Assembly: GCA_020912385.1 (NCBI GenBank)
Contig: CP087206.1
Coordinates: forward strand, 4,092,001-4,156,000
DNA from: Neofusicoccum parvum
Taxonomy: Eukaryota; Ascomycota; Dothideomycetes; Botryosphaeriales; Botryosphaeriaceae
Direction of reading: 5' to 3'
Length of the DNA: 64,000 bases
Part shown: positions 31,001-41,875 of the stretch, in pieces
How the letters are laid out: each line of letters starts with the position of its first letter
How positions within the stretch are numbered: position 1 is the first letter of the stretch
Notes under the pieces: model-generated
The model's input: the letters and a program-made list of their open reading frames with translations, nothing else
Database searches by the model: none
Told to the model about the DNA's origin: nothing
Made by a program: the position numbers and the translations under genes

Positions 31001-33824
31001 CTACCAAAGCTCGCACGTCGGCTCCTTGACGGGGCAGTCGAACGCCTCCCTGAAGCCGCGCGAGTTGGCCATCGGACCAATGATGCGGTAGTCGACGGGG
31101 GCGTGCACGTCCGTCCGGGTCCACTCGACCATCTGCTGCGGCCGCACCTGGTAGCAGTAGTTGGACGCATACGCCAGGAAGAACAGCCGCGCCGGCGAGA
31201 AGTCTTCCAGGCCGGGCAGCAGCCTGTTGTCGCCCTCCCCCCGCTCCGCCCGCCGCCGCCACGCCTCGTACCCCAGCGACACGCCGCCCGTGTCGGCGAT
31301 GTTCTCCGTCAGCGTCTGCCGCCCGTTGACGCGGATCGTCTCGCCGTCCGTGCCGGGGACGGTGTAGTTGGAGAACTGGTCCACGAGGCACCGCGCGCGG
31401 CGGTCGAAGGCCGCGCGCGTGCGCTCGTCCCACCAGTTGCGGTACGCGCCCCGCTCGTCGTACTCGCGCCCGTCGCTGTCGAAGCCGTGCGTCATCTCGT
31501 GCCCGATCGTGCCCGCGGCCGTGCCGCCGTAGTTGATGTGGTCGGGCAGGCCGGCGTCGAGCCACGGGAACTGCATCGAGCCCGCGGTGATGACCAGCTC
31601 GTTCTTCCACGGCGTATAGTAGCCGGTGACCTGGTGGCGGTGTTAGCATCGACGGTCAACCGTGGTGGGGATGGGTGGTTGGGCGCACCGTGGGCACCGT
31701 GTCCCACCACTCGGATCTGTCTGTCGGCTGGAGCAGGTCGTCCCACGCGGCTTCGAGGGTGAAGCGGTTGAAGGCTATTCCGTTATCCCAGTAGCTGGCG
31801 TTGGTGACGTTGACCCTGGCGTAGTACTGTTTGAGGTTTCCAGGGTCGAGTACGTTGGGAGACTTTGTGGGGTAGCCGACCATGGCGACCATGTTCTCGA
31901 CTGTAGGGTTGCGAGTAAGTGTTGGTGGATCCGAGGTCCGACGTATATAACTTACCTTTCTCCTTCGCCTTTTGCTTCGCTGCCTCCCCCATCCAGTCGT
32001 ACTTCTCCAACCTGCCTTTGAACACTTCCTTCAATTCTTTGGTCATCTCTTCGCCAATGCGTTTGGCCTTGTCGTTGAAATGGTAGCGGATGAAGAAGTC
32101 GCTCTCAATCCAGGGAAGGTTCGAGTCTACTTCATCCAAACAGTCGGCCCACCGAGCTGAAGTTGCATCTGGATCATATCCATTCAACCAGTTGTTGAAT
32201 GTCTTCAGCGGTTTACGGAAGTCGCCATGGACACGGTATGCCCATGTCTGTATTAGCTCCCACTGTAAGTACGCATGGATGACATCTGCTGTCGTATTCT
32301 TCATCGCCGATGCAAGTTTGGGAAAGAAGTCCGGTGAGTCGTTGATGACAGTGTCTGTTGTGTAGCCCTTCGGAGCGAATGCCTTGATGAGCTGAGTGAA
32401 TGAGATGTTTGGAACAAGGTTATCCGCATCGGACAGCGAAATTGGATTGTAGTTGTACTGCAGGGGTTGTCAGACTTGTCCTTCGACCGAGTATGAGAGG
32501 ATCCACCCACAGTAACGCTGTCAGCAACATCCGGACTCGGCTCTGCGCGTGCGATCTGCGCCTCCAAGTCGATGACCTTTTTGGCAATTTCGTCATGATC
32601 ACGGGACTCACCGCCCAGAATCTCAGCGAACATGCCTGAAATAGCCTTCGCATATCTGTTGATGGTTTCATCGTCATCGTAGTACTCTTTACTCGGTAGC
32701 ATGTAGGTGCCTGAAGTAATCCATATGACAACGACATCCGGATGTTTGGAGTCCGGCTGGCGGAAGAAAGTTGGCCCATCAATGTCTACAATAAAGTCAG
32801 GGAGAGAAAAACTTACACCCGTGTAAAGGTCTACAAGGCCAGAAGCACCCTGTCTTTCTGTCCAAGCAAGAGCTTTCGTCAAACCCTCAGTAGTGCCGTA
32901 TCCTTCAGGGCCCGGAAGCTGCGACACAAGATCCACCAGTGGCTTGATACCTTGTTTCTTTATTTGTTGCTCGTCCATGCAGGCATCGTAAGCAGCCTTC
33001 ATCTTTCCAAAGTTCTCTTGATCATCTGTAGCGTTATTGCCGGTGTAAGGACCAATGCCAGGATAGCCTTTGTTCTTGTAGGGACTTTCGATGACACGGC
33101 GCAGAATGTTGTTGTTCTCGTCTTGAATGTCGGATAACGTGCTGATTTCTGAAAGATCATCAGCAAAGCTTCTGTGTCCGGGTTCGAGGACCTCGTACGG
33201 GATTGGTCTGGTCCAAGCTGATGGTGATCTTTCCAACCTCCACAAGCCCAGGTGGCGAAATCGGTGCATGGGTCGACCTCAGTGTAGTTCTTCGGGAGAG
33301 CGTTCTTGAGGAATTTGGCCCATCTGTAGCACGCCTCGGTCGTGCATATGTTTTCGTTCTGCTTGCTGTACGTTTTGGTTCCGCGTCGGAGCACTGCGTC
33401 TTCTTCCACAGCCCATTGAGGTGCTACAGCACGAGTCACCAGGTCTTTCGCCCCAATACGCGCTTCCAGTCAATCAGTAGGAGCGATTGCCTTGCTGAGA
33501 TGGAACTCACCAATAGCTGTCCCGCAGATGACGAAAATGAAAAGTGCCACACAAAGAGACACCCTCAGTGGAATCGGACCGACGAATCGGCGTCCGTCCA
33601 TCAGAAAATCTCCTTCCAGCTTCGCTTTCTTCATATCGTCTTGCACTGTTACCCTTCTCTGGTGAAATGTCCCAAACAATGGAGTGTCACAGCTGCAGGT
33701 CGAACGAGTAACTCACCTGCCCTTTGTGCATACCAAGCAGCTGCCCTACCGCGTCCCGGTTTATCTGCCAGACAGGAATTGCTTGATGCAAATCTTGTTT
33801 CTCGTGTTCCGAGAACTGTACCAT
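31001..33824 (-). CDS. M13-family zinc metallopeptidase (neprilysin/endothelin-converting-enzyme-like), type II membrane protein
   Basis: Seven exons: 33824-33717, 33658-33511, 33462-33199, 33148-32511, 32457-31956, 31900-31689 and 31630-31001. All phases agree, and the total is 833 aa. ATG 33884 is an alternative start. A cytosolic N-terminus is followed by one membrane anchor (LRVSLCVALFIFVICGTAI, about residues 60-80). The lumenal part starts with DPCTDFATWACGGW and has ENNNILRRVIESPY and MLPSKEYYDDD. The catalytic site is GHEMTHGFDSDG (HExxH) with the third zinc ligand in ENIADTGG. The C-terminus is CELW, the family CxxW. The substrate-binding Asn-Ala-x-x motif of neprilysins is replaced by VTGYY. 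It is expected to cleave small peptides at the cell surface or in vacuolar/secretory compartments. Confidence 0.88.
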
Positions 33825-34522
33825 GCGCTCTGGTTGGTGACGGCTTCTATCCCGCCGATCCGCGTGCCCAAACGAGTACCTCATTCGTGGGGTTTACTTA
33901 AATTTCGAAGCGTCAAACCTTCTTTCCCGTGTTCCGTGCTCATCGCTTAAAATAGCACCACCACACTCCAGATATAGAAATTCCCATCAACAACCCCGCA
34001 ATTGAAATTTCCTGCCTGTCGCGGAGTGATAGACTATTTGTGTGGGATCGGCGGTGTTGAGACGACAATCTGTCGCTCCTGGTCAGAAACGCTCGCCTCA
34101 CGCAACTTGCAGTCGAACGATTGGCGGCGTTTTCTCTTTTTTGATTAAAAAGAACCGCACCCGACCTGCCTGAATGCTGACGACACTCAACACCAGACGA
34201 AGTGAAGAGCATAACAGAGGGCCACCGATGTGGAGGTAGAGTTCCAGAAGAGGGGTTAAAAGTGGGGCAGAGCCAGAACCCAAACACTAGGCCGGTGAGT
34301 TCGGCGCTGGAGAACTCAATGAACTCTCGATCAGTCGATCACGATAGCCTGTGCTTAGGTGATGATTACGGAGAGGCCTGCATAGGTGTTGAACTCTTCA
34401 CTCCACGCAATGGCTTTCCGCTGAAAACTAAACGATGTCGTAGATGACGGAGCAATGGTGCAATTGAATGGTAACTAATTTTACAAGAATATATCTGCCA
34501 GAGCCAATGCTAGGTTGCTTAA
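33825..34522. other. Intergenic region, no gene supported
   Basis: A 698-bp gap between two minus-strand genes, the M13 protease and the carboxylesterase. It contains the protease promoter. Nothing else was recognised. Confidence 0.4.
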
Positions 34523-36191
34523 TTAAGCCATCAGATCCAACTCCCACCAAGCACAACGCTCGTTAGCTGCCATGTCGGTGGTCTTGATGATGCCACTGGT
34601 GTCGAAATTGACAGTGACAGCGGCAGAGCCATACACCTCCATATCAGGCACGCTAGAGACAGTGGTGGTCGGCTTGCCGGTCGTAACGAATGAAATGACG
34701 TAATCTTGCAGAGTATCCGCGATAGTAGAGTTGGACACGGCCACGGAACCGTACCACGTGTACGAGTAATCGGACCCGTGGATGGCCGGTGCGACAGCAA
34801 AGTTGTAGGCGTACGAGTTGTTAGCGTAAGCAGCGGCCAATGCCCTGGCGTTACAGTTGATGGTGGAGTCGGCGATGGTGCGCGAGGCACGCGATGAGGT
34901 GGTATTGTAGAATGAGGTGTTGTAGATGGGCGGATACAACGTATCTTCGATGTAGGCTAGCACATCTGCGTCGGTGCTCGGGAAATAGTCGGTGAAGAAA
35001 CCGTTGTAGTCAGTCAAATTGGTTGGAACGAAGCCATAGCCTTCGTTTGCCGTGTGACCGACCATGAGGCTGACGTTTGGATTGAACTGGCCGTGGATGA
35101 GGAGTTGCTTGGGATCGGCGGTAACGAAGTCGCCGTCAACAGAGGGTCCGAACATGTACTGGCCAATGGGAGCGGCAGATATTGCTCGCGAATTCGCTTC
35201 CAGCAGTTGTTCAGATGAAAGGGCGCGGAGTTCAGGGAGGGAAGCGACGTTGGCGGTCCCGAGAAAGTCTTGAAAGGTGCGCTCGAGGTAGCTAGAGGAC
35301 TGCGATGTCATAATCCAGGCAGGAGACTGAGGGATGGCCCTTTGGAACGGGACGGACGCTTTTCCACCATAGGCCTAGAATGCTGGGTGAGTTCGCGCGA
35401 CTGCGTTGAGATCGGGGATGGCATACCGTAACCTGGTGCGCAATGGACCCAGCACCGGCAGACTCGCCTATGACAGTGACTTGGTTCTTGTCACCGCCAA
35501 ACCGATGGATATGTTGTTGAACCCATTCGAGAGCCATGCGTTGATCAAGCAGACCTGCATTTGCCGTGCCATCCTTCTGCAGCGAAGGGCCGGCGAGCCA
35601 TCCGAAGGCGCCCAGCCGGTAGTTTATTCCGACAACGATCATGCTGTCCGAGCTCTTCGCAAGCAGGTAGGACGGGTCGCTGAAGGAAACCTTGGACCCG
35701 ACGACATATCGCCACCGTGAATGTGCACAAGGACTGGAGCAGAGCTGTTTCTCTGGTACACCTTTTGCGGCACGATCACGTCAAGCAAGAGGCAGTCCTC
35801 CGTTTCGGTGGGGTCGCGTCCCGTCGAGCCAGTACCAGCAACGACACCGGGTACTGCGGCGCTCAGCGCAAACCACGCGGGTGCTGCCTGCGGGCATATG
35901 CCTCCTTGCTTGCCATCGTTGATGGCGGACCGGTTGACGGAAGGGAGCTGCGGAGCTCTGAACCGCAGGTCTCCGAGGGGAGGTTCGGCGTAGGGAATGT
36001 TGGAGAAGTTGTAATAGTTGCCATCCTTTCGAGTTAGTTGAATTGGAGACAAAATTGTCACTGGTGCAGACCTTGATTGCGGATCCCTGATGCAGTGCGT
36101 AGCCAAGATCAACAACGGGCAGGGAGCTGTTCTGTGCCTGAACGAGACCAGAACCGAAGACGGACGCCACTAGAAGCTTTTGTATATGCAT
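34523..36191 (-). pseudogene. Type-B carboxylesterase with a one-base frameshift at the oxyanion-hole motif
   Basis: Exons 36191-36072, 36025-35427 and 35374-34523. A signal peptide (1-19, ending VQA) and N-glycosylation sites mark a secreted enzyme. Signatures are FSNIPYAEPPLGDLRFRAP, EDCLLLDVIVP, the nucleophile elbow GESAG, the acid in HTANEGYGF and the His in APAIHGSDYSYTW, so the alpha/beta-hydrolase triad is complete. However, the frame that encodes HIHGG breaks at about 35711. The continuation (YVVGSKVSFSDPSYLL) lies in another frame, and no GT-AG intron can join them, because a base appears to be missing rather than extra. Either the gene is dead or this is an assembly/sequencing error. 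The first intron uses a weak GTCTGC donor. If functional, it would hydrolyse carboxylic esters outside the cell. Confidence 0.75.
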
Positions 36192-36786
36192 CTTGACTCG
36201 AATCAACGTGGCTGTCAACGAAGAGAAAGAGTTCTTCCAGTATCTGAGTTTAAGAGGGCTCGTCGGTGTATTTGTGGGGAAAATGTGAGAATTACTCGTG
36301 TTCGTGTGCAGAAGAACGAATTGACGGTTCCCCTGGCGCGAGCCATGTTGCGATACGTATTTTCGGCTCGAAAGAGTCCAATGTTGCGGTCAAGGAGTCC
36401 TTTCATTCTGGCTTGTGCGTGGGGCGAGCTGTTGTAGCAAACCGAGCACGTGCCTGAAGATCCTCGTTCAAGCTCGTGTTCGTTTTCAGCCCTACCACGC
36501 CATGTCAATGCTGGCCACGCAGTTGGCTGGCAAACGCAACCGGACAGATGTCCGCTTCCAAACCATCCCCAAGTAAGTACGCAGGTCCCGTTTCCCGATC
36601 TCCCAGCTGCTGTTCAAGTAGTGGCGAACGGGAGAAAAGACCCCGCCCTCGCCAGTCAGGACTCGCCGAGCGACTCCGCCCCCCCGAGCCGTTTTCACAT
36701 CTCTTTCACCTTTGCCTCCACGCTGCCCGGATCGACTTTATCACCCGAACCATCGAAACGCGAAGAATCCTTGCCCCAACTACATC
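36192..36786. other. Divergent intergenic region
   Basis: This 595-bp region lies between the esterase and the Upc2-like regulator, at the left edge of the PKS-NRPS cluster. Both promoters should be here. No repeats were noted. Confidence 0.4.
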
Positions 36787-38006
36787 ATGAGCGCAGTACG
36801 GAAGAGCGGCCGGAAGCAAACACCGTCGCGACGGACGCACCGCAAATCGCGACAGGGATGCGCTAATTGTAGACGACGCAGGATCAAGGTCCAACACCCT
36901 CTCGCTGTCCCAACCCTATACCCGCCAGGCTGGCTGACTTATGCGCGGTCCTAAAGTGTGACGAGAATAAGCCTGCGTGTAAAAACTGCGTCAAACATCG
37001 TGTACAGTGCGACTTTACCACCGCCTCACCCGCTGCCTCTGCTTCAAGCCCTTCGAGTTCTTTGCTAGGCCAAGGCACAGACGCTCTTGGGCTGAACATC
37101 ATCGAGCTCGAGCTTCTGCACCACTACGTCACCAACACATGCGAAACCTTTTCTGGTGACTCAATCTTGCATACTCTTTTCCGGACAAACGCGCCAGAAA
37201 TTGGATTTTCACATCATTTTGTGCTCCATTTCCTCTTTTCCGTCTCGGCGTTTCACCTAGCCCGACTTCGGCCAGAGGGCCGAGACTTCTACATGGAGCT
37301 GGCAGAAGATTACCACGACACCGCTTTGCAAGCTGCCACCGCACTGCTTCCGTACCTGAGTGCCGACAATTGCGAGGCCCTCTATCTTTCTGCAACATTT
37401 GTTTCAGTCCTCACGTTTGCCAGAGGCCCCAGTCCTGGAGACTTCCTTGTCTTCACTGAGCATGGCACCTCGGATTGGCTGGTTCTCTATCGTGGAGTAC
37501 GCTCGATTATCGAGTTGCAATACGAAAACCTCTTCTCGGGAAAGTTGGCGGCATTGTTCCAAGTTGCAGGAAAAAGAGTCTCGGCGAAAACGATGGAAGG
37601 GCCTGTACCGGAAGTCAACGAACACGTTCAAAACCTTCGCCAATACATCAGCAGCCTCACCGCCGAGGATCCCAACGCTCCAATGTACTTGGAAGCATTC
37701 GAAGACCTCTGCCGCTATCTGGTCATTATTCACGCAAGCCATGGGGACAGAAGGAACTTCTCCCATATCGCTTTCGTCTGGATCTACCGTCTCTCAGATA
37801 ATTTTATTTTGTGTCTGCAGCAACATCAACCAGTTGCTCTCGTCATTCTTGCATATTTTGTTGTCATACTTAAAAGCATCCCGTATGAGTGGCACATGGA
37901 AGGTTGGCCAGAACATCTCCTGTCGGGGATATGCAGCTTCCTCCCAGAGGAGTACAAAGTGTGGATGAAGTGGCCCGCAGAGCAGATCGGTTGGAACGTC
38001 GTATAG
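36787..38006 (+). CDS. Zn2Cys6 transcription factor, Upc2/sterol-uptake-regulator-like
   Basis: Two exons, 36787-36888 and 36957-38006, 383 aa. The 68-bp intron (GTCCAA donor, CTGACTT branch, AAAG acceptor) interrupts the zinc cluster right after RRRRIK, a frequent intron position in this family. Joined, the cluster reads RKSRQGCANCRRRRIKCDEN followed by KPACKNCVKHRVQCDF, with six cysteines. The leading HRKSRQGC and the downstream LLHHYVTNTCETF are typical of Upc2/Ecm22-type fungal regulators. The C-terminal half is the fungal-specific regulatory domain. It is the first gene of the right block (TF, P450, enoyl reductase, PKS-NRPS) and is the most likely pathway-specific activator there. Nuclear. 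Confidence 0.86.
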
Positions 38007-38500
38007 TTTTCCACTTTGCATAGTGTAAGGACGTATACTTCCATATACAATAAGTCGTACGTGGCTAATGTCATCAGGATTCAAAGTGCTGTGCAAAAAA
38101 TTGTATTCCACACATTTAATATCTGTTTCACTGAATAAGATCATAAGTGATACTTTCCATTCTCTGGCATTTTCTCCCCACTTTTACTCGAATTGCACCA
38201 AAAGCAGCAGCCCAGCTATAAATGCTGTTATGACAATAGGAGCGAACAAATGACGGAATGTTGAGCACTCTCAGAACGAATTAGACAAGGTCTCCGAAGT
38301 TCAACGCGTCTCCAGTCATCAACGGAATGTAGGCACTGAGACAGTTCGCGGTCGGGTTAGTTGGACGACTATTATAATGGTGCCGCAGTTGTGGGACCGG
38401 CACGGCTTGAAAATAAATGAACAAAATTCACACCGGTTGACATGTATTTCCGTTAAACAGCTTTCATCTTCGAAAAGTTCAAGACGCCAGGTAATCTGTC
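38007..38500. other. Convergent 3' intergenic region
   Basis: A 494-bp AT-rich gap between the convergent regulator and P450 genes, with polyadenylation regions expected. No gene was recognised. Confidence 0.4.
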
Positions 38501-40120
38501 TTACTTGTACAGGGCAATCTTAACCCCGTTCTTGTTTGAAGGGGCAATACGCACGACTGGGATGTAAGGCCCCGGATCCCGCGCCTCGATCTTCCGATAA
38601 CGCTGTGCCAGCCTGGCAACCACATAGCTTGCCTGGCACGACACAATCATCTGGGCAGGGCAGCGACGGGGGCCGCCACCGAAGGGAATGAAGGTCCAGA
38701 ATGACCTCCGGTGCTCCCACCGTTCAGGACGGAATTCCTTGGCGTCCTCACCCCAGATGTCTTGATCCCAATGCAGCACGTTCCTGTGCAAGGAGATGAT
38801 GTCCCCTTTGCGGATGAGGATCGGCATCGTTCCGTCAGGCCCGCCACCGGTAGGTAGTGTTGTGTCAACGCCGGCTGTGCGAGCTTGGATGAGACTGCCG
38901 GGCATGAGGCGTTGAGCTGAATTTCTTGTCAGTGACTTCAACAGGAAAAAGGGCTTTCCTTTCCACATACCCTCATTGAGAACGGCCATCAGATACTTCA
39001 TGTTTCGCAAGGCCGTAAAGGTCAGCGGCGCATCGCCGTGAGCGAGCACCTCTTCGCGCACCTTCTCCCACGCAGCCGGATGGCGGGCCAGCTGCCAGAT
39101 AGCGTTTGTGATGTACGAATTGGTTGGGTCGCCGTTGGGAGCGAAGATCAGCGCGATGTTGGACCGCAGTCCCACTACATCGCCCCGCAAGTTCAGGGCC
39201 ATGTTCCAAAGCAGATCGGTCCGCTCCGGCTCAACCTCTAGCCCGGCTTTGACGCGCTTTTCGCGCTCCTCGATCTCTTGGTACGTCTTCTTGACATGGC
39301 TGTCGAGGAACTGATGGACGTAGGCGATGGCTTCAAACCACCACTTCATGGGCATGAGCCAGCGGAGCTTGGAAAATACCAAGCGTACACGGGCGCCACG
39401 TTGGATGTCGAGCATGGCTTCGGTCACTTTGACGCGTTCTGGATGATTGAGACTGTCCAGGTTTTCGCCAAAGAAGACGATGGTGGAAACGTCAAGGGTC
39501 TTTGTTAAAGTCAATCTTGTGATCATTCATGAAGGGGAGGCATGTATATCTCGTACCCAGCGTTGAATAAATGGGTGTATATCAAACGTGGCACCATCTT
39601 CGGGAAGGAGCTCGAGGAGACGGTCCATAAAGGGCCCCAAACGATCAGTGTTCGCGTAATTATCGCGTTCAAAGAATGATTTGCTAAGCGCTTGGGCTTC
39701 CTTCCATTCTTCTCCGTCGACAAGGCTTATACCTCTGTCAGCAAAGGGGAAGATGGCGGCATTGCGACGTAGAGGAGCCGTTAGAAACTGTTGCCATTGT
39801 GTAGAAAACAGTGCCTTCGCATTCTCAGGATCGACGGTGTATATCTGGCGTGTGCCTAAGATATTGATTGAAAAGGTTTTAGCCCTTCCGGGCATGTCGT
39901 GATAAAGTTGGTAAAGAAAGTCAAGGAAGCCATGATTGCGGATCGCCTTGGCTTGTCCTATGACAGTATCCAACCCGAGAAAGGGATCCTTCTGTGGATA
40001 TCGTGGAATTGAACCGCATTCATTAGCTCGTTCCTCCTCTGACCTTCTTGCACTACTGAGGGTGGCCTTAGCGCCAATGAAAAGAGCGACGAGAAGGACG
40101 AATAGCGGAATAATTGCCAT
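38501..40120 (-). CDS. Cytochrome P450 monooxygenase, microsomal (PKS-NRPS cluster)
   Basis: Three exons (40120-39557, 39499-38971, 38916-38501), 502 aa. The N-terminal helix MAIIPLFVLLVALFIGA anchors it in the ER. The heme loop is FIPFGGGPRRCPAQ, the meander FRPERW, and the K-helix ExxR is EAQR, formed exactly at the second splice junction (LNE|AQRLMPG). The overall look is CYP52-like (TLDVSTIVFFGENLDSL). The I-helix is unusual: IFAPNGDPTNSY replaces the normal A/G-G-x-D/E-T-T oxygen-activation motif. It is divergent from the enoyl reductase at 40767 across a 646-bp promoter. It probably oxidises the tetramic-acid product or a side-chain carbon. The reaction is not predictable. Confidence 0.9.
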
Positions 40121-40766
40121 TTTGGCGTTTGAGCAAAGTCAAAGTGTTCCCAAGTGAAGGAAAGCTTTAAGCTCTACAAAAAACAAAAGGAAATATCCAT
40201 CCGGGCGGGATGATCTTCCGAGGGTGGCGTCATGCCGTAACTCCAAGCTGCTCTCTCTTGTGACGCATGACTCAGGGGCCGGCGATGCACGACCACCGAT
40301 ATTCTCCGACATTCTCCTTATCGCTTTTGACCTCCCGACTATTAACAGCCGGCGGTCATTGTACCGATGTTACTTGAGAGCCCGACATTCTACGATTTCT
40401 TTGGAGACAACCCAATGCTGGACTTATTCGGCATACAGGTTGCCCCATCGCGTTAGTAATTTGCTCGAATTTCCTCTGGAACAGGAGAGTATGCGAACAG
40501 CGGAGACTAAGCCGGGGCTCTGATAAACAAACAGACAGAAAGCCTGTGAAATAAGAAACGAAGTAGTAGGGCAGGGCTGTCTAATTAAAAGCATCTTCGG
40601 CGTCTTTCTTCTGCGCGCAAATCCCCGCTGCCACGCTCGGACGTTCGTCTATTCGGCATCTGCTTGTCTTGCTGACCATTCACCCGAATCTGTTTTAATC
40701 TACCAGATCCTCTCTTACCGCAGACTCAGTGCCTTTCTTTACGCGGACTGAACCTCTTCCGGAATT
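40121..40766. promoter_or_regulatory. Bidirectional promoter between P450 and trans-enoyl reductase
   Basis: A 646-bp head-to-head region carries several CGG/CCG triplets (for example around 40200-40222 and 40350-40356). These are the half-sites that Zn2Cys6 regulators bind. No exact palindrome was defined. Confidence 0.4.
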
Positions 40767-41875
40767 ATGGCAGCGGTTGCAAGCACTCAGAGAGCAATCA
40801 AAATCCAAGGACCCGGGGAAGTGGCCCTTCAAGAAGGATGCGCTGTTCCCGTACCGGCAGCCGATGAGGTCTTGGTCAAAGTCATTGCTGTTGCCATCAA
40901 CCCCGTGGACGCGAAGTCAGCAGATCTGTCACCCACCCCAGGAGCGACGTCAGGATGCGACTTTTCCGGAGAAGTCGTGACCATTGGTGAGGGTGTGAAG
41001 CAGTCACTGTCCGTGGGTGATCGGGTTTGTGGTTGTGTCTTTGGCAACAACCCAGACGAACTGGACAATGGTGCCTTTTCGGAGTACGTCAGCGTGCCCG
41101 GGGACCTGCTGTTCAAGATTCCAGCAGAGATGTCGTTTCAGACTGCTGCAACCCTCGGGGTTGGAATGTCGACGGTTGGAATGGGACTGTATCAAACGAT
41201 GAGGCTGCCGCCGCCGAACGCACCAGCAAGCGCCCCGCAGTTTGTTCTGGTGTACGGTGGAGGCACTGCAACCGGAAGCCTGGCTATCCAGATGATTAAA
41301 CTGTAAGACACACTGGGCGCTAGGTTGACACGACGCTAACATTAGCACATAGGTCGGGAATGATCCCCATCACGACATGCTCCCCACACAACTTCGAGTT
41401 CGTCAAGTCTTTAGGAGCTGCCGAAGCGTTTGACTACCACTCACCTACCTGCGGCGCCGACATCCGCGAGTTTACAAAGAACACGCTGGAGTATGCCTTC
41501 GATTGTATCACGGACACCGGTTCCATGAACATCTGCTACGCTGCGATTAGCAAGAGCGGTGGAAAATACGTTGCTCTTGACCCATTTCCAATCCGGTCCC
41601 ACACCCGCCGCAGCATCACGCCGAAGTGGATTGTTGCATTCACGATATTCAACAAGCCCGTCAACTGGCAGAGACCTTTCCAGAGGGAGGCAAGGCCGAA
41701 GGACCGAGAATTTGGAGAGGGCTGGTTCAAGGTTGCACAAAAGCTGCTGGATGACAAATTGGTTAAGCCTCATCCTCATGAGGAGAGAGCTGGTGGTTTT
41801 GCTGGAGTGCTTGATGGACTGGATAGAGTTCGGAAGGGAAAGGTTTCTGGAGTGAAGTTGGTGTACAAGGTTTAA
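40767..41875 (+). CDS. Trans-acting enoyl reductase for the PKS-NRPS (LovC/EqxC-type)
   Basis: Two exons, 40767-41302 and 41353-41875 (50-bp intron, GTAAGA donor, ACATAG acceptor), 352 aa. The GroES-like domain has INPVDAKSAD and TSGCDFSGEVVTIG. The Rossmann domain has FVLVYGGGTATGSLAIQMIK and TCSPHNFEFVKSLGAAEAFD, with the intron between its first strand-helix pair. Like LovC, TenC and EqxC it lacks zinc ligands. It ends about 700 bp before the PKS-NRPS in the same orientation. The synthase has no recognisable working ER domain between MT and KR, so this protein should supply enoyl reduction at selected chain-extension cycles with NADPH in the cytosol. It is clearly related to, but diverged from, the left-block enoyl reductase at 8273. 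Confidence 0.92.

Noticed and set aside
32780..32812. Possible 33-bp intron in the M13 protease
   Set aside because: It is too short for a normal fungal intron, and the in-frame translation GVSFSLPDFIVDID fits the family, so it was kept as coding.
33149..33198. Apparent frameshift in the M13 protease between ACGGWKDHH and ISTLSDIQDENN
   Set aside because: A 50-bp intron (GTACGA donor, GCTGATGA branch, TTTCAG acceptor) joins DQS to ISTLSD in frame, so the gene is intact here.
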